From: Shouchella miscanthi
Lineage (GTDB): Bacteria; Bacillota; Bacilli; Bacillales; Bacillaceae_D
Direction of reading: 5' to 3'
Assembly (NCBI RefSeq): GCF_007725405.1
Contig: NZ_CP042163.1
Location: 1,674,001-1,738,000, forward strand
DNA: 64,000 nucleotides
Part shown: piece after piece, positions 35,343-46,699 of the stretch
How the letters are laid out: each line of letters starts with the position of its first letter
How positions within the stretch are numbered: the stretch's first letter is position 1
Position numbers and translations under genes: made by a program
The notes under the pieces: model-generated
Seen by the model: only the letters and a program-made list of their open reading frames with translations
Told to the model about the DNA's origin: nothing
Database searches by the model: none

Positions 35343-37166
35343 ATGAAAAAGGATCAAAAACGAGAGCGCCAATCCAGAATTCGTAATTTCTCGATTATCG
35401 CTCATATTGACCACGGTAAATCAACGCTGGCTGATCGGATATTGGAACGAACCGGCGCATTAACTGACCGAGAAATGAAAGACCAGACGCTTGATGCAAT
35501 GGACCTTGAAAGAGAACGTGGCATTACAATTAAACTAAATGCGGTTCAGCTTAAATATAAAGCGAAAGATGGCGAAGAGTACATTTTTCACTTAATTGAT
35601 ACACCAGGACATGTCGATTTTACATATGAAGTTTCACGAAGCTTAGCTGCTTGTGAAGGTGCTCTATTAATTGTTGATAGCGCACAAGGAATTGAAGCTC
35701 AAACGTTGGCTAATGTGTACTTAGCGTTAGACAATGATTTAGAAATTCTTCCTGTTATAAATAAAATCGATTTGCCAAGCGCTGAGCCTGAACGTGTTAA
35801 GCAAGAAGTTGAAGATGTCATTGGGCTAGATGCTTCGGATGCCGTACTCGCATCTGCAAAAAACGGGATCGGTATAGAAGAAATTCTGGAGCAAGTTGTT
35901 GAAAAGGTACCAGCACCAACTGGAGATCCAAGTGCTCCGTTAAAAGCCCTTATTTTTGATTCTCTCTATGATCCGTATCGTGGTGTGATTGCCTACATTC
36001 GAATTGTGGAAGGTACGGTTAAACCAGGACAAAAAATTCGCATGATGCAAACAGGTAAAGAGTTTGAAGTGAACGAAGTAGGTGTGTTTACGCCGAAAGC
36101 GATTAAATGCGACGAATTGTCTGTAGGAGATGTAGGGTTTTTAACAGCGGCTATAAAAAATGTAGGAGATTCCCGTGTGGGGGATACGATTACAAGTGCT
36201 GATACACCAGCAGACGACCCATTACCAGGTTATCGCAGAATGAATCCGATGGTATACTGTGGCCTATACCCAATTGATACGGGAGAATATAATGATCTTC
36301 GTGAAGCGCTGGAACGTTTGGAACTAAACGATTCTTCATTGCAATATGAGGCAGAAACATCTCAAGCGTTAGGCTTTGGCTTCCGTTGTGGATTCCTTGG
36401 CTTGCTGCATATGGAGATTATACAAGAAAGAATTGAACGAGAATTTGGCATTTCTCTAATTACAACAGCTCCTTCTGTTATTTATAATGTAACGTTAACG
36501 GATCAGGAGACAGTGAAGATTGATAATCCAGCTAACATGCCTGATGCGCAAAAGGTTGATCACGTTGAAGAGCCTTACGTAAAAGCAACAATTATGGTAC
36601 CAAATGATTATGTTGGCGCTGTAATGGAACTCTGTCAGGGCAAGCGTGGTGTGTTTATGGACATGCAATACTTGGATGAAGTACGCGTACAAATTATTTA
36701 TGAAATTCCGCTTTCAGAAATTGTTTATGACTTTTTCGATCAGCTTAAGTCGAATACAAAAGGCTACGCGTCATTTGACTACGAGCTTGTTGGTTATCGA
36801 GAATCCAAGCTTGTGAAAATGGATATTTTGTTAAACGGTGAAAAAGTTGATGCGCTATCTGTCATTGTTCATAGAGACTCTGCCTATGAACGTGGAAAGA
36901 TCATCGTAGAGAAATTGAAGAAACTTATTCCGCGACAGCAATTTGAAGTTCCTGTACAAGCAAGTATAGGCACAAAAGTAATTGCTCGTTCGACGATAAA
37001 AGCAATGCGTAAGAACGTTCTTTCAAAATGTTACGGTGGAGATATCTCTCGTAAACGTAAGCTTTTAGAAAAGCAAAAAGAAGGTAAGAAACGTATGAAG
37101 GCTGTCGGAAACGTAGAAGTCCCACAAGAAGCGTTTATGGCAGTATTACGAATGGACGAGGATTAA
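35343..37166 (+). CDS. lepA: Elongation factor 4 (LepA)
   Basis: The 607-aa translational GTPase has [15 protein letters not shown] (P-loop), RERGITIK (switch I), DTPGHVDF (G3), NKIDLPSA (G4) and the LepA-specific C-terminal domain ending [20 protein letters not shown]. It acts on stalled or assembling ribosomes. ATG 35343 is preceded by GGGGTGAAGG. Confidence 0.97.
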   Translation: MKKDQKRERQSRIRNFSIIAHIDHGKSTLADRILERTGALTDREMKDQTLDAMDLERERGITIKLNAVQLKYKAKDGEEYIFHLIDTPGHVDFTYEVSRSLAACEGALLIVDSAQGIEAQTLANVYLALDNDLEILPVINKIDLPSAEPERVKQEVEDVIGLDASDAVLASAKNGIGIEEILEQVVEKVPAPTGDPSAPLKALIFDSLYDPYRGVIAYIRIVEGTVKPGQKIRMMQTGKEFEVNEVGVFTPKAIKCDELSVGDVGFLTAAIKNVGDSRVGDTITSADTPADDPLPGYRRMNPMVYCGLYPIDTGEYNDLREALERLELNDSSLQYEAETSQALGFGFRCGFLGLLHMEIIQERIEREFGISLITTAPSVIYNVTLTDQETVKIDNPANMPDAQKVDHVEEPYVKATIMVPNDYVGAVMELCQGKRGVFMDMQYLDEVRVQIIYEIPLSEIVYDFFDQLKSNTKGYASFDYELVGYRESKLVKMDILLNGEKVDALSVIVHRDSAYERGKIIVEKLKKLIPRQQFEVPVQASIGTKVIARSTIKAMRKNVLSKCYGGDISRKRKLLEKQKEGKKRMKAVGNVEVPQEAFMAVLRMDED

Positions 37167-37170
37167 AAAG

Positions 37171-37207
37171 GGAGAAAGCCGGCTTACGTAAAGTGGGCTT
37201 TTTTCCT
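37171..37207 (+). terminator. Possible terminator between lepA and hemW
   Basis: AAAGCC and GGCTTT pair across about 15 nt and are followed by TTTTTTCC. The stem is short, so partial read-through into hemW is likely. Confidence 0.5.
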
Positions 37208-37223
37208 GTTAGGAGGAACGTAC

Positions 37224-38381
37224 TTGAGCGAGTCTATTTATATACACATTCCATTTTGTGAGCATATTTGTCACTACTGCGATTTTAACAAAGTGTTTTT
37301 AGAGAATCAGCCAGTAGAAGCATACATGGATGCCCTCATTAAAGAAGTGGAAAGATCGAAACAAGCAAGAGAACAAGTACCAGTAAAAACCATTTATATT
37401 GGTGGTGGCACACCTACTGCTCTTACGGCGGTGCAATTAGAGCGGTTATTTGTGGCCTTGCACCAGCTATTAAATTTGAAAGAACTTATAGAATTTTCGG
37501 TTGAAGTCAATCCCGATAGTGCCACAACAGATCGGCTGAACGTTATGAAACGATTTGGTGTAAATCGATTAAGCTTAGGAGTCCAAACGTTTTCACAACC
37601 GATTTTAACGGAAATAGGACGGACTCATTCTCCGGAAGGTGTGAATGAGGCGATTCAAAAAGCACGGAAAAGTGGATTTACGAATCTTTCTGTTGATTTA
37701 ATGTTAGGGCTACCAAATCAGAGTGTCGCAGATTTTAAAGAGTCACTTGAAAAAGCACTTAATCTAGGTGTAGAGCATATTTCTGCTTATATGTTAAAAG
37801 TCGAGAAACAAACGGTGTTTTACAATCGTAAAAAGAAGGGCACGTTATCTTTGCCGCCAGAAGAAGATGATGTTGCCATGTATGATTTGTTAACAGAAAC
37901 GACAAAAGCCCATGGTCTCTACCAGTATGAATTAAGCAATTTTGGTAAGCCTGGCTATGAAAGCAAACACAATTTAGTTTATTGGAATAACCGCTCGTAT
38001 GCAGGGTTCGGGGCAGGAGCTTCAGGCTATGAAGATCGCATCCGCTATCAAAATAGTAATCCAATCCAGAAATATATTGATGCAATAAACGAGAAAGGCA
38101 ACGCTAAATATCGAACGCATAATGTTTCAACAGCAGAATGGTTGGAGGAAGCAGTGTTCTTAGGGTTAAGAAAGAGAGAAGGTATTCATAAAAAGCAATT
38201 TTATAATCAATACGGCTATGAGCTAGATGCGCTTTTCAAAGAAGAAATAGCGATAGGCACACGAAGAGGCTTGTTGGAAAACGGAATCGACTACCTGTCG
38301 TTAACAGAAGAAGGATTACTGCTAGCAAATGAAGCATTTGAATTATTTGTGGCTTCACTAGATGAGTCTGTTTATTCATAG
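37224..38381 (+). CDS. hemW: HemW radical SAM haem chaperone (HemN-like)
   Basis: The 385-aa protein has the radical SAM cluster motif CEHICHYCDF (CxxxCxxC) and IGGGTPTAL. HemW relatives lack true coproporphyrinogen oxidase activity and pass haem to respiratory proteins. TTG start with AGGAGG upstream. Confidence 0.92.
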   Translation: MSESIYIHIPFCEHICHYCDFNKVFLENQPVEAYMDALIKEVERSKQAREQVPVKTIYIGGGTPTALTAVQLERLFVALHQLLNLKELIEFSVEVNPDSATTDRLNVMKRFGVNRLSLGVQTFSQPILTEIGRTHSPEGVNEAIQKARKSGFTNLSVDLMLGLPNQSVADFKESLEKALNLGVEHISAYMLKVEKQTVFYNRKKKGTLSLPPEEDDVAMYDLLTETTKAHGLYQYELSNFGKPGYESKHNLVYWNNRSYAGFGAGASGYEDRIRYQNSNPIQKYIDAINEKGNAKYRTHNVSTAEWLEEAVFLGLRKREGIHKKQFYNQYGYELDALFKEEIAIGTRRGLLENGIDYLSLTEEGLLLANEAFELFVASLDESVYS

Positions 38382-38399
38382 TAAAAACATGTTTTTTAA

Positions 38400-38428
38400 T
38401 TGACAAAAGAGGTGCCTTTTGATAGTGT
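38400..38428 (+). promoter_or_regulatory. Sigma-A promoter of the hrcA-dnaK operon
   Basis: Perfect TTGACA at 38400-38405, 17 nt and a weak TAGTGT at 38423-38428, just upstream of CIRCE. The -10 assignment is less sure than the -35. Confidence 0.5.
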
Positions 38429-38438
38429 AACTATAGCA

Positions 38439-38465
38439 TTAGCACTCAACAGCATAGAGTGCTAA
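38439..38465. promoter_or_regulatory. CIRCE operator (HrcA binding site)
   Basis: TTAGCACTC, nine bases and GAGTGCTAA match the CIRCE inverted repeat exactly. It lies between promoter and hrcA start and represses the operon through HrcA. Confidence 0.97.
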
Positions 38466-38481
38466 CAGGGAGGTGCTAGGA

Positions 38482-39504
38482 ATGTTGACTGAAAGACAAC
38501 TCTTGATCTTACATGCAATCGTTGACGACTATGTACGTTCCGCTGAGCCAGTTGGTTCTAGAAGCATCTCTAAGCGTGCTGATGTCCAATTCAGCTCAGC
38601 TACGATACGGAATGAAATGGCCGACTTAGAAGAACTTGGTTTTCTTGATAAACCGCATAGTTCTGCCGGACGAGTTCCTTCTCAAAAGGGCTATCGTTAC
38701 TATGTAGACCATTTACTCTCCCCACATCGATTAACAGTTGCTGAACGATCGAGGCTTTCAACGATTGCTTCAGCGAAAATACAAGCGATTGAAGAAGTGT
38801 TTCAAGAGTCGGCACGAATCCTTTCAGAAATGACGAGCTATGTATCGATTGTTTTAGGTTCAGAGCTATTAAATGAGCGCCTGCAAAAGATCCAAATTGT
38901 TCCGCTTGAAGGAATGAAAGCCATCGTTATTTTAATTAGCGAAACAGGCCATATTGAAAACCATATTGTGCAATTAGATGAACACGTAACGACAGAAGAT
39001 CTAGAGCGAACAGTCAATCTATTGAATGAACGTTTACGTGGTGTTGCATTCTCGCAGTTGCAACAGAAGATCCACCTTGAACTAAATCATTTATTTAAAG
39101 CGCATGTAAGAAACTATAAACAAGTATTAGGTATGCTTGAACCAACACTTTCGCCAGCTATTACAGAAAAACTGATCTTTTCGGGCCGGTCAAATTTAAT
39201 GGAGCAGCCAGAATTTCAAGATATTGAAAAGATGAGAATGGTATACAAAGCGCTTGAGGAAGAAACATTGCTTTATGACTGGTTGAAAACACAACATGTG
39301 AATGGTTTGAATGTTTCAATTGGAAATGAAAATCAGCTAAAGGCACTTGATGAATGTAGTATCGTTACGGCATCTTTTGCGATAAATGGGCAGCATGTTG
39401 GCACATTAGGTGTCATTGGTCCAACCCGCATGGAATATCGCCGAATGTTAAAAGTAGTCGATTCATTATCGAAAAACATGTCAAAGCTACTAACGGATCA
39501 CTAA
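38482..39504 (+). CDS. hrcA: Heat-inducible transcription repressor HrcA
   Basis: The 340-aa repressor has an N-terminal winged helix (RQLLILHAIVDDYVRSAEPVGSRSI; FSSATIRNEMADLEELGFL) and the C-terminal HrcA domain. It binds CIRCE with help of GroEL. ATG 38482 follows GGAGGTG; the in-frame GTG 38473 is within that site. Confidence 0.96.
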   Translation: MLTERQLLILHAIVDDYVRSAEPVGSRSISKRADVQFSSATIRNEMADLEELGFLDKPHSSAGRVPSQKGYRYYVDHLLSPHRLTVAERSRLSTIASAKIQAIEEVFQESARILSEMTSYVSIVLGSELLNERLQKIQIVPLEGMKAIVILISETGHIENHIVQLDEHVTTEDLERTVNLLNERLRGVAFSQLQQKIHLELNHLFKAHVRNYKQVLGMLEPTLSPAITEKLIFSGRSNLMEQPEFQDIEKMRMVYKALEEETLLYDWLKTQHVNGLNVSIGNENQLKALDECSIVTASFAINGQHVGTLGVIGPTRMEYRRMLKVVDSLSKNMSKLLTDH

Positions 39505-39657
39505 ACGTACATGTCTAAGTAGTGGTGTAAGCTGCTACTTAACATACATAAAAACGCAAGAGCAAGAATGATTGCATCTTGTGAACATTTTTTGATATCC
39601 TGACGAAGGGTAGCAAGAGATGTACATGAGTATTGATTTTAGCAGGAGGTGAACAAG

Positions 39658-40230
39658 ATGCCAGAGCAAAACAAAAAAGAAGCTGAAGAAAAGCAAGAAC
39701 ATGGCACTGAAGAAGTAGTAGAAGAACATCATTCTGATGAACAAATGGATGAACAGAGTGATGTTCAAGAAGAACAAGAAGCTGAAGTTGTTCATCCTCT
39801 TGAAGTAGAATTAAAAGAAGCAAATGATCGACTCGCTCGAACGAAAGCTGATTATGACAACTTCAGAAGAAGAACAAAAGAAGAGCGTGAAGCTCAGCTT
39901 AAATATAAATCACAAGCGTTAATTGAGAGTCTATTACCAGCTCTTGATAACTTTGAGCGTGCCCTTGCTGTAGAGCCGCAAAGTGATGAAGCAAAACAAC
40001 TTCTTCAAGGAATGGAAATGGTATACCGTCAAATTGAAGAAGCGCTGCAAAATGAAGGTGTAACGGTCATTCCAACAGAGGGAGAAACATTTGATCCTCA
40101 TGTGCACCAAGCAGTGATGCAAGTGGAAGAAGAGGGTTACGAAAGTAATCAAATTGTTGCTGAGCTACAAAAAGGATATCAATTAAAAGATCGTGTCATT
40201 CGCCATTCAATGGTTAAAGTGAATTCATAG
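39658..40230 (+). CDS. grpE: Nucleotide exchange factor GrpE
   Basis: The 190-aa protein has a long acidic coiled-coil start (about 1-75) and the GrpE signature from ALDNFERAL to the end ([32 protein letters not shown]). ATG 39658 follows GGAGGTGAAC; GTG 39649 overlaps that site. Confidence 0.96.
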   Translation: MPEQNKKEAEEKQEHGTEEVVEEHHSDEQMDEQSDVQEEQEAEVVHPLEVELKEANDRLARTKADYDNFRRRTKEEREAQLKYKSQALIESLLPALDNFERALAVEPQSDEAKQLLQGMEMVYRQIEEALQNEGVTVIPTEGETFDPHVHQAVMQVEEEGYESNQIVAELQKGYQLKDRVIRHSMVKVNS

Positions 40231-40249
40231 GCTTAGGAGGAAAAGAGTT

Positions 40250-42085
40250 ATGAGTAAAATTATTGGAATTGACTTAGGTACAACAAACTCATGTGTAGCA
40301 GTAATGGAAGGTGGAGAAGCAACGGTTATCCCGAATCCAGAAGGTAACCGTACAACACCATCTGTTGTTGCTTTTAAAGATGGGGAGCGTCTAGTAGGGG
40401 AAGTGGCGAAACGCCAAGCGATTACAAATCCGAACACAGTGATCTCCATTAAGCGTCATATGGGTACAGATTACAAAGTGGAAGTAGAAGGTAAAAGCTA
40501 CTCTCCACAAGAACTTTCTGCGATTATTTTACAAAAACTTAAATCAGATGCAGAAGCATACTTAGGTGAAAAAGTTACAAAAGCTGTTATTACGGTTCCA
40601 GCTTATTTCAACGATTCTCAGCGTCAAGCAACAAAGGATGCTGGTAAAATTGCTGGTCTAGAAGTAGATCGTATTGTCAATGAGCCAACTGCCGCAGCGC
40701 TTGCTTACGGTTTAGAAAAAGAAGAAGATCAAACGATTCTTGTTTACGACCTTGGTGGCGGTACATTTGACGTATCTATTCTTGAACTAGGCGATGGTTT
40801 CTTTGAAGTTAAAGCAACGTCTGGTGATAATAAGCTAGGTGGAGATGATTTTGATGATGTAATCATGGATCATCTTGTAGCAGAATTCAAAAAAGAAAAC
40901 GGCATTGACTTATCACAAGATAAAATGGCTATGCAACGTTTAAAAGATGCGGCAGAAAAAGCGAAAAAAGATCTTTCTGGCGTTACACAAACTCAGATTT
41001 CGTTACCGTTTATTACAGCAGACTCTACTGGTCCAAAGCATTTAGAAATGAACTTAACTCGTGCGAAGTTTGATGAGATTTCAAGTGATCTTGTAGAACG
41101 TACTCTAGCACCAACCCGCCGTGCCCTTTCTGATGCTGGTCTTTCAGCTTCTGAAATTGACAAAGTTGTTCTTGTTGGTGGCTCTACTCGTATTCCTGCT
41201 GTACAAGAAGCGATTAAACGTTTAACAGGTAAAGACTCTCACAAAGGAGTAAATCCTGATGAAGTGGTTGCACTCGGTGCTGCGATCCAAGCAGGTGTTT
41301 TAACAGGTGATGTAAAAGACGTAGTTCTACTTGACGTTACACCATTATCTCTCGGTATTGAAACAATGGGTGGTGTATTTACGAAATTAATCGAGCGTAA
41401 TACAACCATTCCTACATCTAAATCGCAAACATTCTCAACAGCTGCTGATAACCAGCCATCTGTAGATATACATGTGCTTCAAGGTGAACGTGAAATGGCA
41501 GCAGATAATAAAACTCTTGGTCGTTTCCAGTTAAACGATATCCCGCCAGCTCCACGTGGTGTTCCACAAATCGAAGTAAGCTTTGATATTGATGCGAACG
41601 GTATCGTAAACGTAAAGGCGAAAGATCTTGGTACCAACAAGGAGCAATCCATTACCATTACATCTTCATCAGGTCTATCAGATGAAGACATCGAAAAAAT
41701 GGTTCAAGATGCAGAAGAAAATGCAGAAGCCGATAAGAAGCGTCGCGAGCAAGTCGAACTTCGTAATGAAGCAGACCAGCTTGTATTCTCAACTGAAAAA
41801 ACATTAACGGACCTTGGCGATAATGTGGATCAAGGTGAAAAAGAAAAAGCGGAAGCTGCAAAAGATAAGTTAAAAGCAGCACTTGAAAGTGATAATGAAG
41901 AAGAAATCAAAACCGCTAAAGACGAGCTCCAAGAAATTGTAACAGCTTTAACTACGAAAATGTATGAGCAAGCAGCACAAGCGGCACAGGCACAACAAGG
42001 CGCTGAAGGCGAAAACGCTGGCCAGCAAGATGATAATGTTGTCGATGCTGAATATGAAGAAGTAAAAGACGACGAAAAGAAATAA
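40250..42085 (+). CDS. dnaK: Chaperone DnaK
   Basis: The 611-aa Hsp70 has [13 protein letters not shown], the phosphate loop [25 protein letters not shown], the linker [15 protein letters not shown] and the C-terminal VVDAEYEEV. As in other Gram-positive DnaKs, a segment of the ATPase domain present in proteobacteria is missing. AGGAGG precedes ATG. Confidence 0.98.
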   Translation: MSKIIGIDLGTTNSCVAVMEGGEATVIPNPEGNRTTPSVVAFKDGERLVGEVAKRQAITNPNTVISIKRHMGTDYKVEVEGKSYSPQELSAIILQKLKSDAEAYLGEKVTKAVITVPAYFNDSQRQATKDAGKIAGLEVDRIVNEPTAAALAYGLEKEEDQTILVYDLGGGTFDVSILELGDGFFEVKATSGDNKLGGDDFDDVIMDHLVAEFKKENGIDLSQDKMAMQRLKDAAEKAKKDLSGVTQTQISLPFITADSTGPKHLEMNLTRAKFDEISSDLVERTLAPTRRALSDAGLSASEIDKVVLVGGSTRIPAVQEAIKRLTGKDSHKGVNPDEVVALGAAIQAGVLTGDVKDVVLLDVTPLSLGIETMGGVFTKLIERNTTIPTSKSQTFSTAADNQPSVDIHVLQGEREMAADNKTLGRFQLNDIPPAPRGVPQIEVSFDIDANGIVNVKAKDLGTNKEQSITITSSSGLSDEDIEKMVQDAEENAEADKKRREQVELRNEADQLVFSTEKTLTDLGDNVDQGEKEKAEAAKDKLKAALESDNEEEIKTAKDELQEIVTALTTKMYEQAAQAAQAQQGAEGENAGQQDDNVVDAEYEEVKDDEKK

Positions 42086-42095
42086 GTGTCATGAG

Positions 42096-42134
42096 AAAAG
42101 TCAAAGTCAGTTTCAAGGGCTTTGACTTTTTTTT
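42096..42134 (+). terminator. Terminator after dnaK
   Basis: AAAAGTCAAAG and CTTTGACTTTT form an 11-pair stem ending in eight T residues, separating dnaK from dnaJ. Confidence 0.85.
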
Positions 42135-42166
42135 AAGAAGTCTTTTATGCCAGTTGCGCGAAAGAC

Positions 42167-42195
42167 TTGACTGATGATAAGATGAACGTTATGTG
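42167..42195 (+). promoter_or_regulatory. Possible dnaJ promoter
   Basis: TTGACT, 17 nt and TATGTG lie between the dnaK terminator and dnaJ. It would explain dnaJ expression beyond the terminator. Confidence 0.35.
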
Positions 42196-42241
42196 AGAAT
42201 AGGTAAAGCAGCGAGAATGCTTTGTAGTCGGGAGGAAAACC

Positions 42242-43360
42242 GTGAGTAAACGAGATTTTTATGAAGTGTTAGGTGTTAGCCAAAATGCTTCTGAAGACGA
42301 AGTGAAAAAAGCATACCGAAAATTAGCTCGCCAATACCACCCTGATGTGAATAAAGAAGAGGGTGCAGAAGCGAAATTTAAAGAAGTAAAAGAAGCGTAT
42401 GATACATTAAGTGATCCGCAAAAGAAAGCACACTACGATCAGTTCGGTCATACAGATCCAAACCAAGGTTTTGGTGGGGCAGGAGCTGGTGATTTTGGTG
42501 GCTTTAGCGATATTTTTGACATGTTTTTCGGAGGTCAAGGTGGCGGAAGAAGAAATCCGAATGCCCCTAGACAAGGGAATGATCTTCAATACACAATGAC
42601 ACTTGAATTCAAAGAAGCTGTTTTTGGGAAAGAAACAGAGATTGAAATTCCACGGGAAGAGAACTGTGAAACGTGTGACGGCTCAGGGGCAAAGCCCGGA
42701 ACTAAGCCTGAAACATGCTCACACTGTAAAGGTTCTGGCCAGCTAAATGTTGAGCAAAACACACCGTTTGGTCGTGTTGTGAATCGCCGCGTTTGTAACC
42801 ATTGTGAAGGTACCGGAAAGATGATTAAAGATAAATGTACCACATGCCATGGTAAAGGAAAGGTTCGGAAGCGTAAAAAAATCAACGTAAAAGTACCAGC
42901 TGGTATTGATAACGGACAGCAGCTTCGTGTTTCTGGTCAAGGGGAAGCTGGAACAAATGGAGGTCCTGCAGGGGACTTGTATGTAGTGTTCCAAGTGAAA
43001 GAACATGAATTCTTTGAGCGTGAAGGCGAAGATATTTATTGCGAAGTTCCTCTAACGTTCCCACAAGTTGCCTTAGGCGACGAAATTGAGGTACCAACGT
43101 TAACGGGGAAAATTAAGCTGAAGATTCCAGCTGGCACTCAAACAGGAACGAACTTTAGGCTTAAAGGCAAGGGTGTACCAAATGTTCACGGTCGTGGCCA
43201 AGGAGATCAGCACGTACAGGTACGTGTTGTCACACCAAAAACATTAAACGAAAATGAGAAAGAATTGATGAGAGAATTCGCAGGTATGAGTGGCGGTCGT
43301 CCGGAAGAGCAAAATGACGGTTTTTTTGATAAATTGCGCCGCGCATTTAAAGGCGAGTAA
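42242..43360 (+). CDS. dnaJ: Chaperone DnaJ
   Basis: The 372-aa co-chaperone has a J domain with HPD (YHPDVNK, about 34), a Gly/Phe region, four CxxCxGxG zinc motifs ([32 protein letters not shown]) and the substrate-binding C-terminal domain. GTG start with GGGAGG upstream. Confidence 0.97.
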   Translation: MSKRDFYEVLGVSQNASEDEVKKAYRKLARQYHPDVNKEEGAEAKFKEVKEAYDTLSDPQKKAHYDQFGHTDPNQGFGGAGAGDFGGFSDIFDMFFGGQGGGRRNPNAPRQGNDLQYTMTLEFKEAVFGKETEIEIPREENCETCDGSGAKPGTKPETCSHCKGSGQLNVEQNTPFGRVVNRRVCNHCEGTGKMIKDKCTTCHGKGKVRKRKKINVKVPAGIDNGQQLRVSGQGEAGTNGGPAGDLYVVFQVKEHEFFEREGEDIYCEVPLTFPQVALGDEIEVPTLTGKIKLKIPAGTQTGTNFRLKGKGVPNVHGRGQGDQHVQVRVVTPKTLNENEKELMREFAGMSGGRPEEQNDGFFDKLRRAFKGE

Positions 43361-43431
43361 GAAGGTAGTGAAGAGAAGGGATCCTTTTCTTCACTTCTTT
43401 TACGAGTGAAAACGAAAAGGTGGACAAACTG

Positions 43432-44376
43432 ATGAAATGGGCAGAATTTCGCGTTCATACGACGCAAGAAGCGGTAGAACCCGTTTCAAACATCCTTCAC
43501 GAAGAAGGCGCGGCAGGGGTTGCGATAGAAGATCCGAAAGATTTAGTAACCGAATGGAGCGTCAAGTTTGGTGAAGTTTATGAACTTTCTCCAGATGACT
43601 ATCCAACAGAAGGCGTTATGATCAAAGCGTATTTCCCGATGAATGATTCATTTAAACGTACAATTGCGGAAGTTGAAGACCGAATTAAAGGCCTTGTAGC
43701 ATTTGATATTCCAATTGCACCTGGAACGACAGGGTATGTAGAAGTAAACGATGATGATTGGGCAAACGCATGGAAAAAATACTATCACCCTGTTAAAGTA
43801 ACGGATCAGATTGTCATTGTTCCTACTTGGGAAGACTATGATAAAAAAGATCATGAACTTATTATTGAACTGGACCCAGGTATGGCTTTTGGTACAGGAA
43901 CTCATCCAACAACGGTACTTTCTTTACAAGCGTTAGAGAAAACTGTACAAAAAGGTGATGCGGTCATTGACGTTGGAACTGGGTCAGGCGTGCTCGCTCT
44001 CGCTGCATGGAAATTAGGGGCAGAAACGATACATGCGTATGATTTGGATGACGTTGCTGTAACGAGTGCAAGGGAAAACTTTAAACTGAACCAAGCGGAA
44101 AGTCTGATTAACATTAATCAAAATGACTTACTGAAAAATATTGAACCACATTCTGCTGAAATTGTTGTAGCGAATATTTTAGCAGAAGTAATTGTCACCT
44201 TCACAGATGATGCTTATCGAGTTGTAAAGCCGGGTGGTACTTTTATTACTTCAGGCATTATTGAACGCAAAGAACAACTAGTGAAAGATGCAATTGAAGC
44301 GTCAGGCTTTGCAATTGACTCCATTGAGCGTCAAGAAGGCTGGGTTGCAATTATCGCTAAAAAAGTCAGTGAGTGA
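43432..44376 (+). CDS. prmA: Ribosomal protein L11 methyltransferase
   Basis: The 314-aa enzyme has an N-terminal L11-binding domain, the SAM loop VIDVGTGSGVLALAA (about residues 178-192) and VANILAEV. ATG 43432 follows AAAAGGTGG; upstream GTG 43420 lies in that site. Confidence 0.94.
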   Translation: MKWAEFRVHTTQEAVEPVSNILHEEGAAGVAIEDPKDLVTEWSVKFGEVYELSPDDYPTEGVMIKAYFPMNDSFKRTIAEVEDRIKGLVAFDIPIAPGTTGYVEVNDDDWANAWKKYYHPVKVTDQIVIVPTWEDYDKKDHELIIELDPGMAFGTGTHPTTVLSLQALEKTVQKGDAVIDVGTGSGVLALAAWKLGAETIHAYDLDDVAVTSARENFKLNQAESLININQNDLLKNIEPHSAEIVVANILAEVIVTFTDDAYRVVKPGGTFITSGIIERKEQLVKDAIEASGFAIDSIERQEGWVAIIAKKVSE

Positions 44377-44384
44377 GGTGGCGT

Positions 44385-45131
44385 ATGCAGCGTTATTTTA
44401 TCGCAAATGAACAAATGAGCGACACGCAGGTAACGGTAACAGGTGAAGATGCTGCTCATATTCGGAAAGTGATGCGAATGGTGGCGGGGGATGACATTAT
44501 TTGTGTAAATAAAAGTGGTCGAGCTGTTGTAGCGACGATTACAGCACTTTCTGAGGATAAAGTGGATGGAGACATTCTTTACGAAGAAAGGAAACAAACC
44601 GATTTACCTGTTAATGTTACGCTTGCCCAAGGCTTGCCAAAAGGGGACAAATTTGAATTCATTATTCAAAAAGCCACGGAATTAGGTGTTCACGCAATCA
44701 TTCCTTTTATTGCAGAACGGTCTATTGTAAAATGGGATGAGAAAAAAATGCAAAAAAAACTTGTTCGATTTGAGAAAATCGCTAAAGAGGCGGCAGAACA
44801 GTCCCATCGTTCCTCTGTGCCTACCATTTTCAGCCCTTTAAACAGACAATCGTTAGTAACTGATTTACATACATACGATCTTTGTTTAGTTTGTGATGAA
44901 GATGAGGCAAAACTAGGCCGAAAAGGCGTGTTAAAGGAGCAGCTAGAAAAAGTAGCACCTGGTATGCGCGTGTTGATCATTGTTGGTCCAGAAGGCGGGA
45001 TGGCAAGACAAGAAGTGGATCAGTTAACGGAAGCAGGAGCCATTCCATGCAGCTTAGGTCCAAGAATTCTTAGAACAGAAACGGCGAGTTTATATATGCT
45101 AGCCGCACTCTCTTATCAAGTAGAATTATGA
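44385..45131 (+). CDS. rsmE: 16S rRNA (uracil1498-N3)-methyltransferase
   Basis: The 248-aa SPOUT enzyme has an N-terminal PUA-like part and the trefoil-knot motifs IIVGPEGG and LGPRILRTETASLYML. ATG 44385 is preceded by GAGGTG near the prmA stop. Confidence 0.94.
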   Translation: MQRYFIANEQMSDTQVTVTGEDAAHIRKVMRMVAGDDIICVNKSGRAVVATITALSEDKVDGDILYEERKQTDLPVNVTLAQGLPKGDKFEFIIQKATELGVHAIIPFIAERSIVKWDEKKMQKKLVRFEKIAKEAAEQSHRSSVPTIFSPLNRQSLVTDLHTYDLCLVCDEDEAKLGRKGVLKEQLEKVAPGMRVLIIVGPEGGMARQEVDQLTEAGAIPCSLGPRILRTETASLYMLAALSYQVEL

Positions 45132-45141
45132 GGTGAAAGAC

Positions 45142-46479
45142 ATGTCAACCGTTGCGTTTCATACATTAGGTTGTAAAGTGAATCATTACGAAACAGAGGC
45201 TATCTGGCAACTGTTTAAGCAAGAAGGCTATGAAAAAGTAGAGTACGAAGAAACAGCAGACGTGTACGTGATTAATACATGTACCGTAACCAATACAGGG
45301 GATAAAAAGAGTAGACAAGTCATCCGTCGTGCAATCCGAAAAAATCCAGACGCTGTTATTTGTGTCACAGGCTGTTATGCGCAGACCTCTCCTGCTGAAA
45401 TAATGGCGATTCCTGGTGTGGATGTTGTCGTTGGGACACAAGATCGTCCAAAGATGCTCGGTTATATTGAACAATATAAAAAAGAACGTCAGCCGATTAA
45501 CGGTGTAGGAAATATAATGAAAACAAGGGTTTATGAGGAGTTAGACGTTCCTTCATTTACAGATCGTACAAGAGCATCTTTAAAGATTCAAGAAGGTTGT
45601 AATAACTTCTGTACATTCTGCATTATCCCGTGGGCGAGAGGGTTAATGCGTTCTCGTGACCCAGAAGAAGTTGTACGTCAAGCGACACAGCTTGTGGAAG
45701 CAGGCTACAAAGAGATCGTTTTAACAGGGATCCATACAGGTGGATACGGCGAAGATTTAAAAGATTATAGTCTTGCCCGTTTGCTAGAAGATTTAGAGAC
45801 GGTTAAGGGCTTGAAGCGAATTCGCATTTCTTCAATAGAAGCGAGTCAGTTAACAGATGAAGTCATTGCTGTTATTGGGAAATCAACGAAAATTGTGCGC
45901 CACATGCATATTCCGCTTCAGTCAGGTTCTGATACAGTATTAAAGCGGATGCGTCGTAAATATACAATGACTGCTTTTGCAGAACGCATCACAAAATTAA
46001 AAGCGGTTTTACCCCGATTAGCGATTACGTCTGATGTGATTGTTGGTTTTCCTGGTGAAACAGAAGAAGAATTTCAAGAAACCTATGATTTCATTGCGGA
46101 GCATAAATTTAGTGAACTTCATGTGTTTCCTTATTCGATGAGAACGGGGACACCAGCTGCTCGAATGACAGATCAAGTAGAGGAAGAACTAAAAAACGAA
46201 AGAGTTCATCGTTTAATTGAACTATCAAACCAATTAGCGAAAGAATATGCATCTTCGTTTGAAAATGAAGTCTTAGAAGTTATACCGGAGGAACGGGATA
46301 AAGAAAACCCTGAAAGTGGTCTGTTTGTCGGTTATACAGATAATTACCTGAAAGTAAAGCTTGTTTGTGATGAGTCAATGATTGGTAAAATTGTGCGAGT
46401 GAAGCTTACTGAAGCAGGTTATCCCTTTAATAAAGGCGAATTTGTACGTGTGCTAGAAGATCACGAACAACTTGTTTAA
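45142..46479 (+). CDS. mtaB: tRNA t6A37 methylthiotransferase MtaB
   Basis: The 445-aa enzyme carries two iron-sulfur clusters: the N-terminal UPF0004 domain (TLGCKVNHYET, NTCTVTNTGDKKSRQ, VTGCYAQTSP) and the radical SAM motif GCNNFCTFCIIPWARG. A TRAM domain ends it. ATG 45142 follows GAGGTG. Confidence 0.95.
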   Translation: MSTVAFHTLGCKVNHYETEAIWQLFKQEGYEKVEYEETADVYVINTCTVTNTGDKKSRQVIRRAIRKNPDAVICVTGCYAQTSPAEIMAIPGVDVVVGTQDRPKMLGYIEQYKKERQPINGVGNIMKTRVYEELDVPSFTDRTRASLKIQEGCNNFCTFCIIPWARGLMRSRDPEEVVRQATQLVEAGYKEIVLTGIHTGGYGEDLKDYSLARLLEDLETVKGLKRIRISSIEASQLTDEVIAVIGKSTKIVRHMHIPLQSGSDTVLKRMRRKYTMTAFAERITKLKAVLPRLAITSDVIVGFPGETEEEFQETYDFIAEHKFSELHVFPYSMRTGTPAARMTDQVEEELKNERVHRLIELSNQLAKEYASSFENEVLEVIPEERDKENPESGLFVGYTDNYLKVKLVCDESMIGKIVRVKLTEAGYPFNKGEFVRVLEDHEQLV

Positions 46480-46504
46480 ACCAATAGAGACGAATGATCG
46501 TTTT

Positions 46505-46545
46505 AAAGATGAACCCTAAAGAACGAAACGGGTTCATCTTTTTTA
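46505..46545 (+). terminator. Terminator after mtaB
   Basis: AAAGATGAACCC and GGGTTCATCTTT form a 12-pair stem followed by T residues. No convincing gene is seen in the rest of 46546-46699. Confidence 0.85.
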
Positions 46546-46699
46546 TGTACAAGTGGAGGGTATTTAATTGGATTGAACCATCTTTCCTTTTGATCTTAAT
46601 GCTATTCGCTCTCCTTATAGATGATGATAAGAAAACGGTCTTATCCATATCAAAGCAGTTCGCTTATACTAAATGTAGTAAAAAGGAGGACTGATTGGT

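Noticed and set aside
46494-46694. 66-aa frame after mtaB
   Set aside because: It reads through the mtaB terminator; the hydrophobic part has no own ribosome binding site of good quality.
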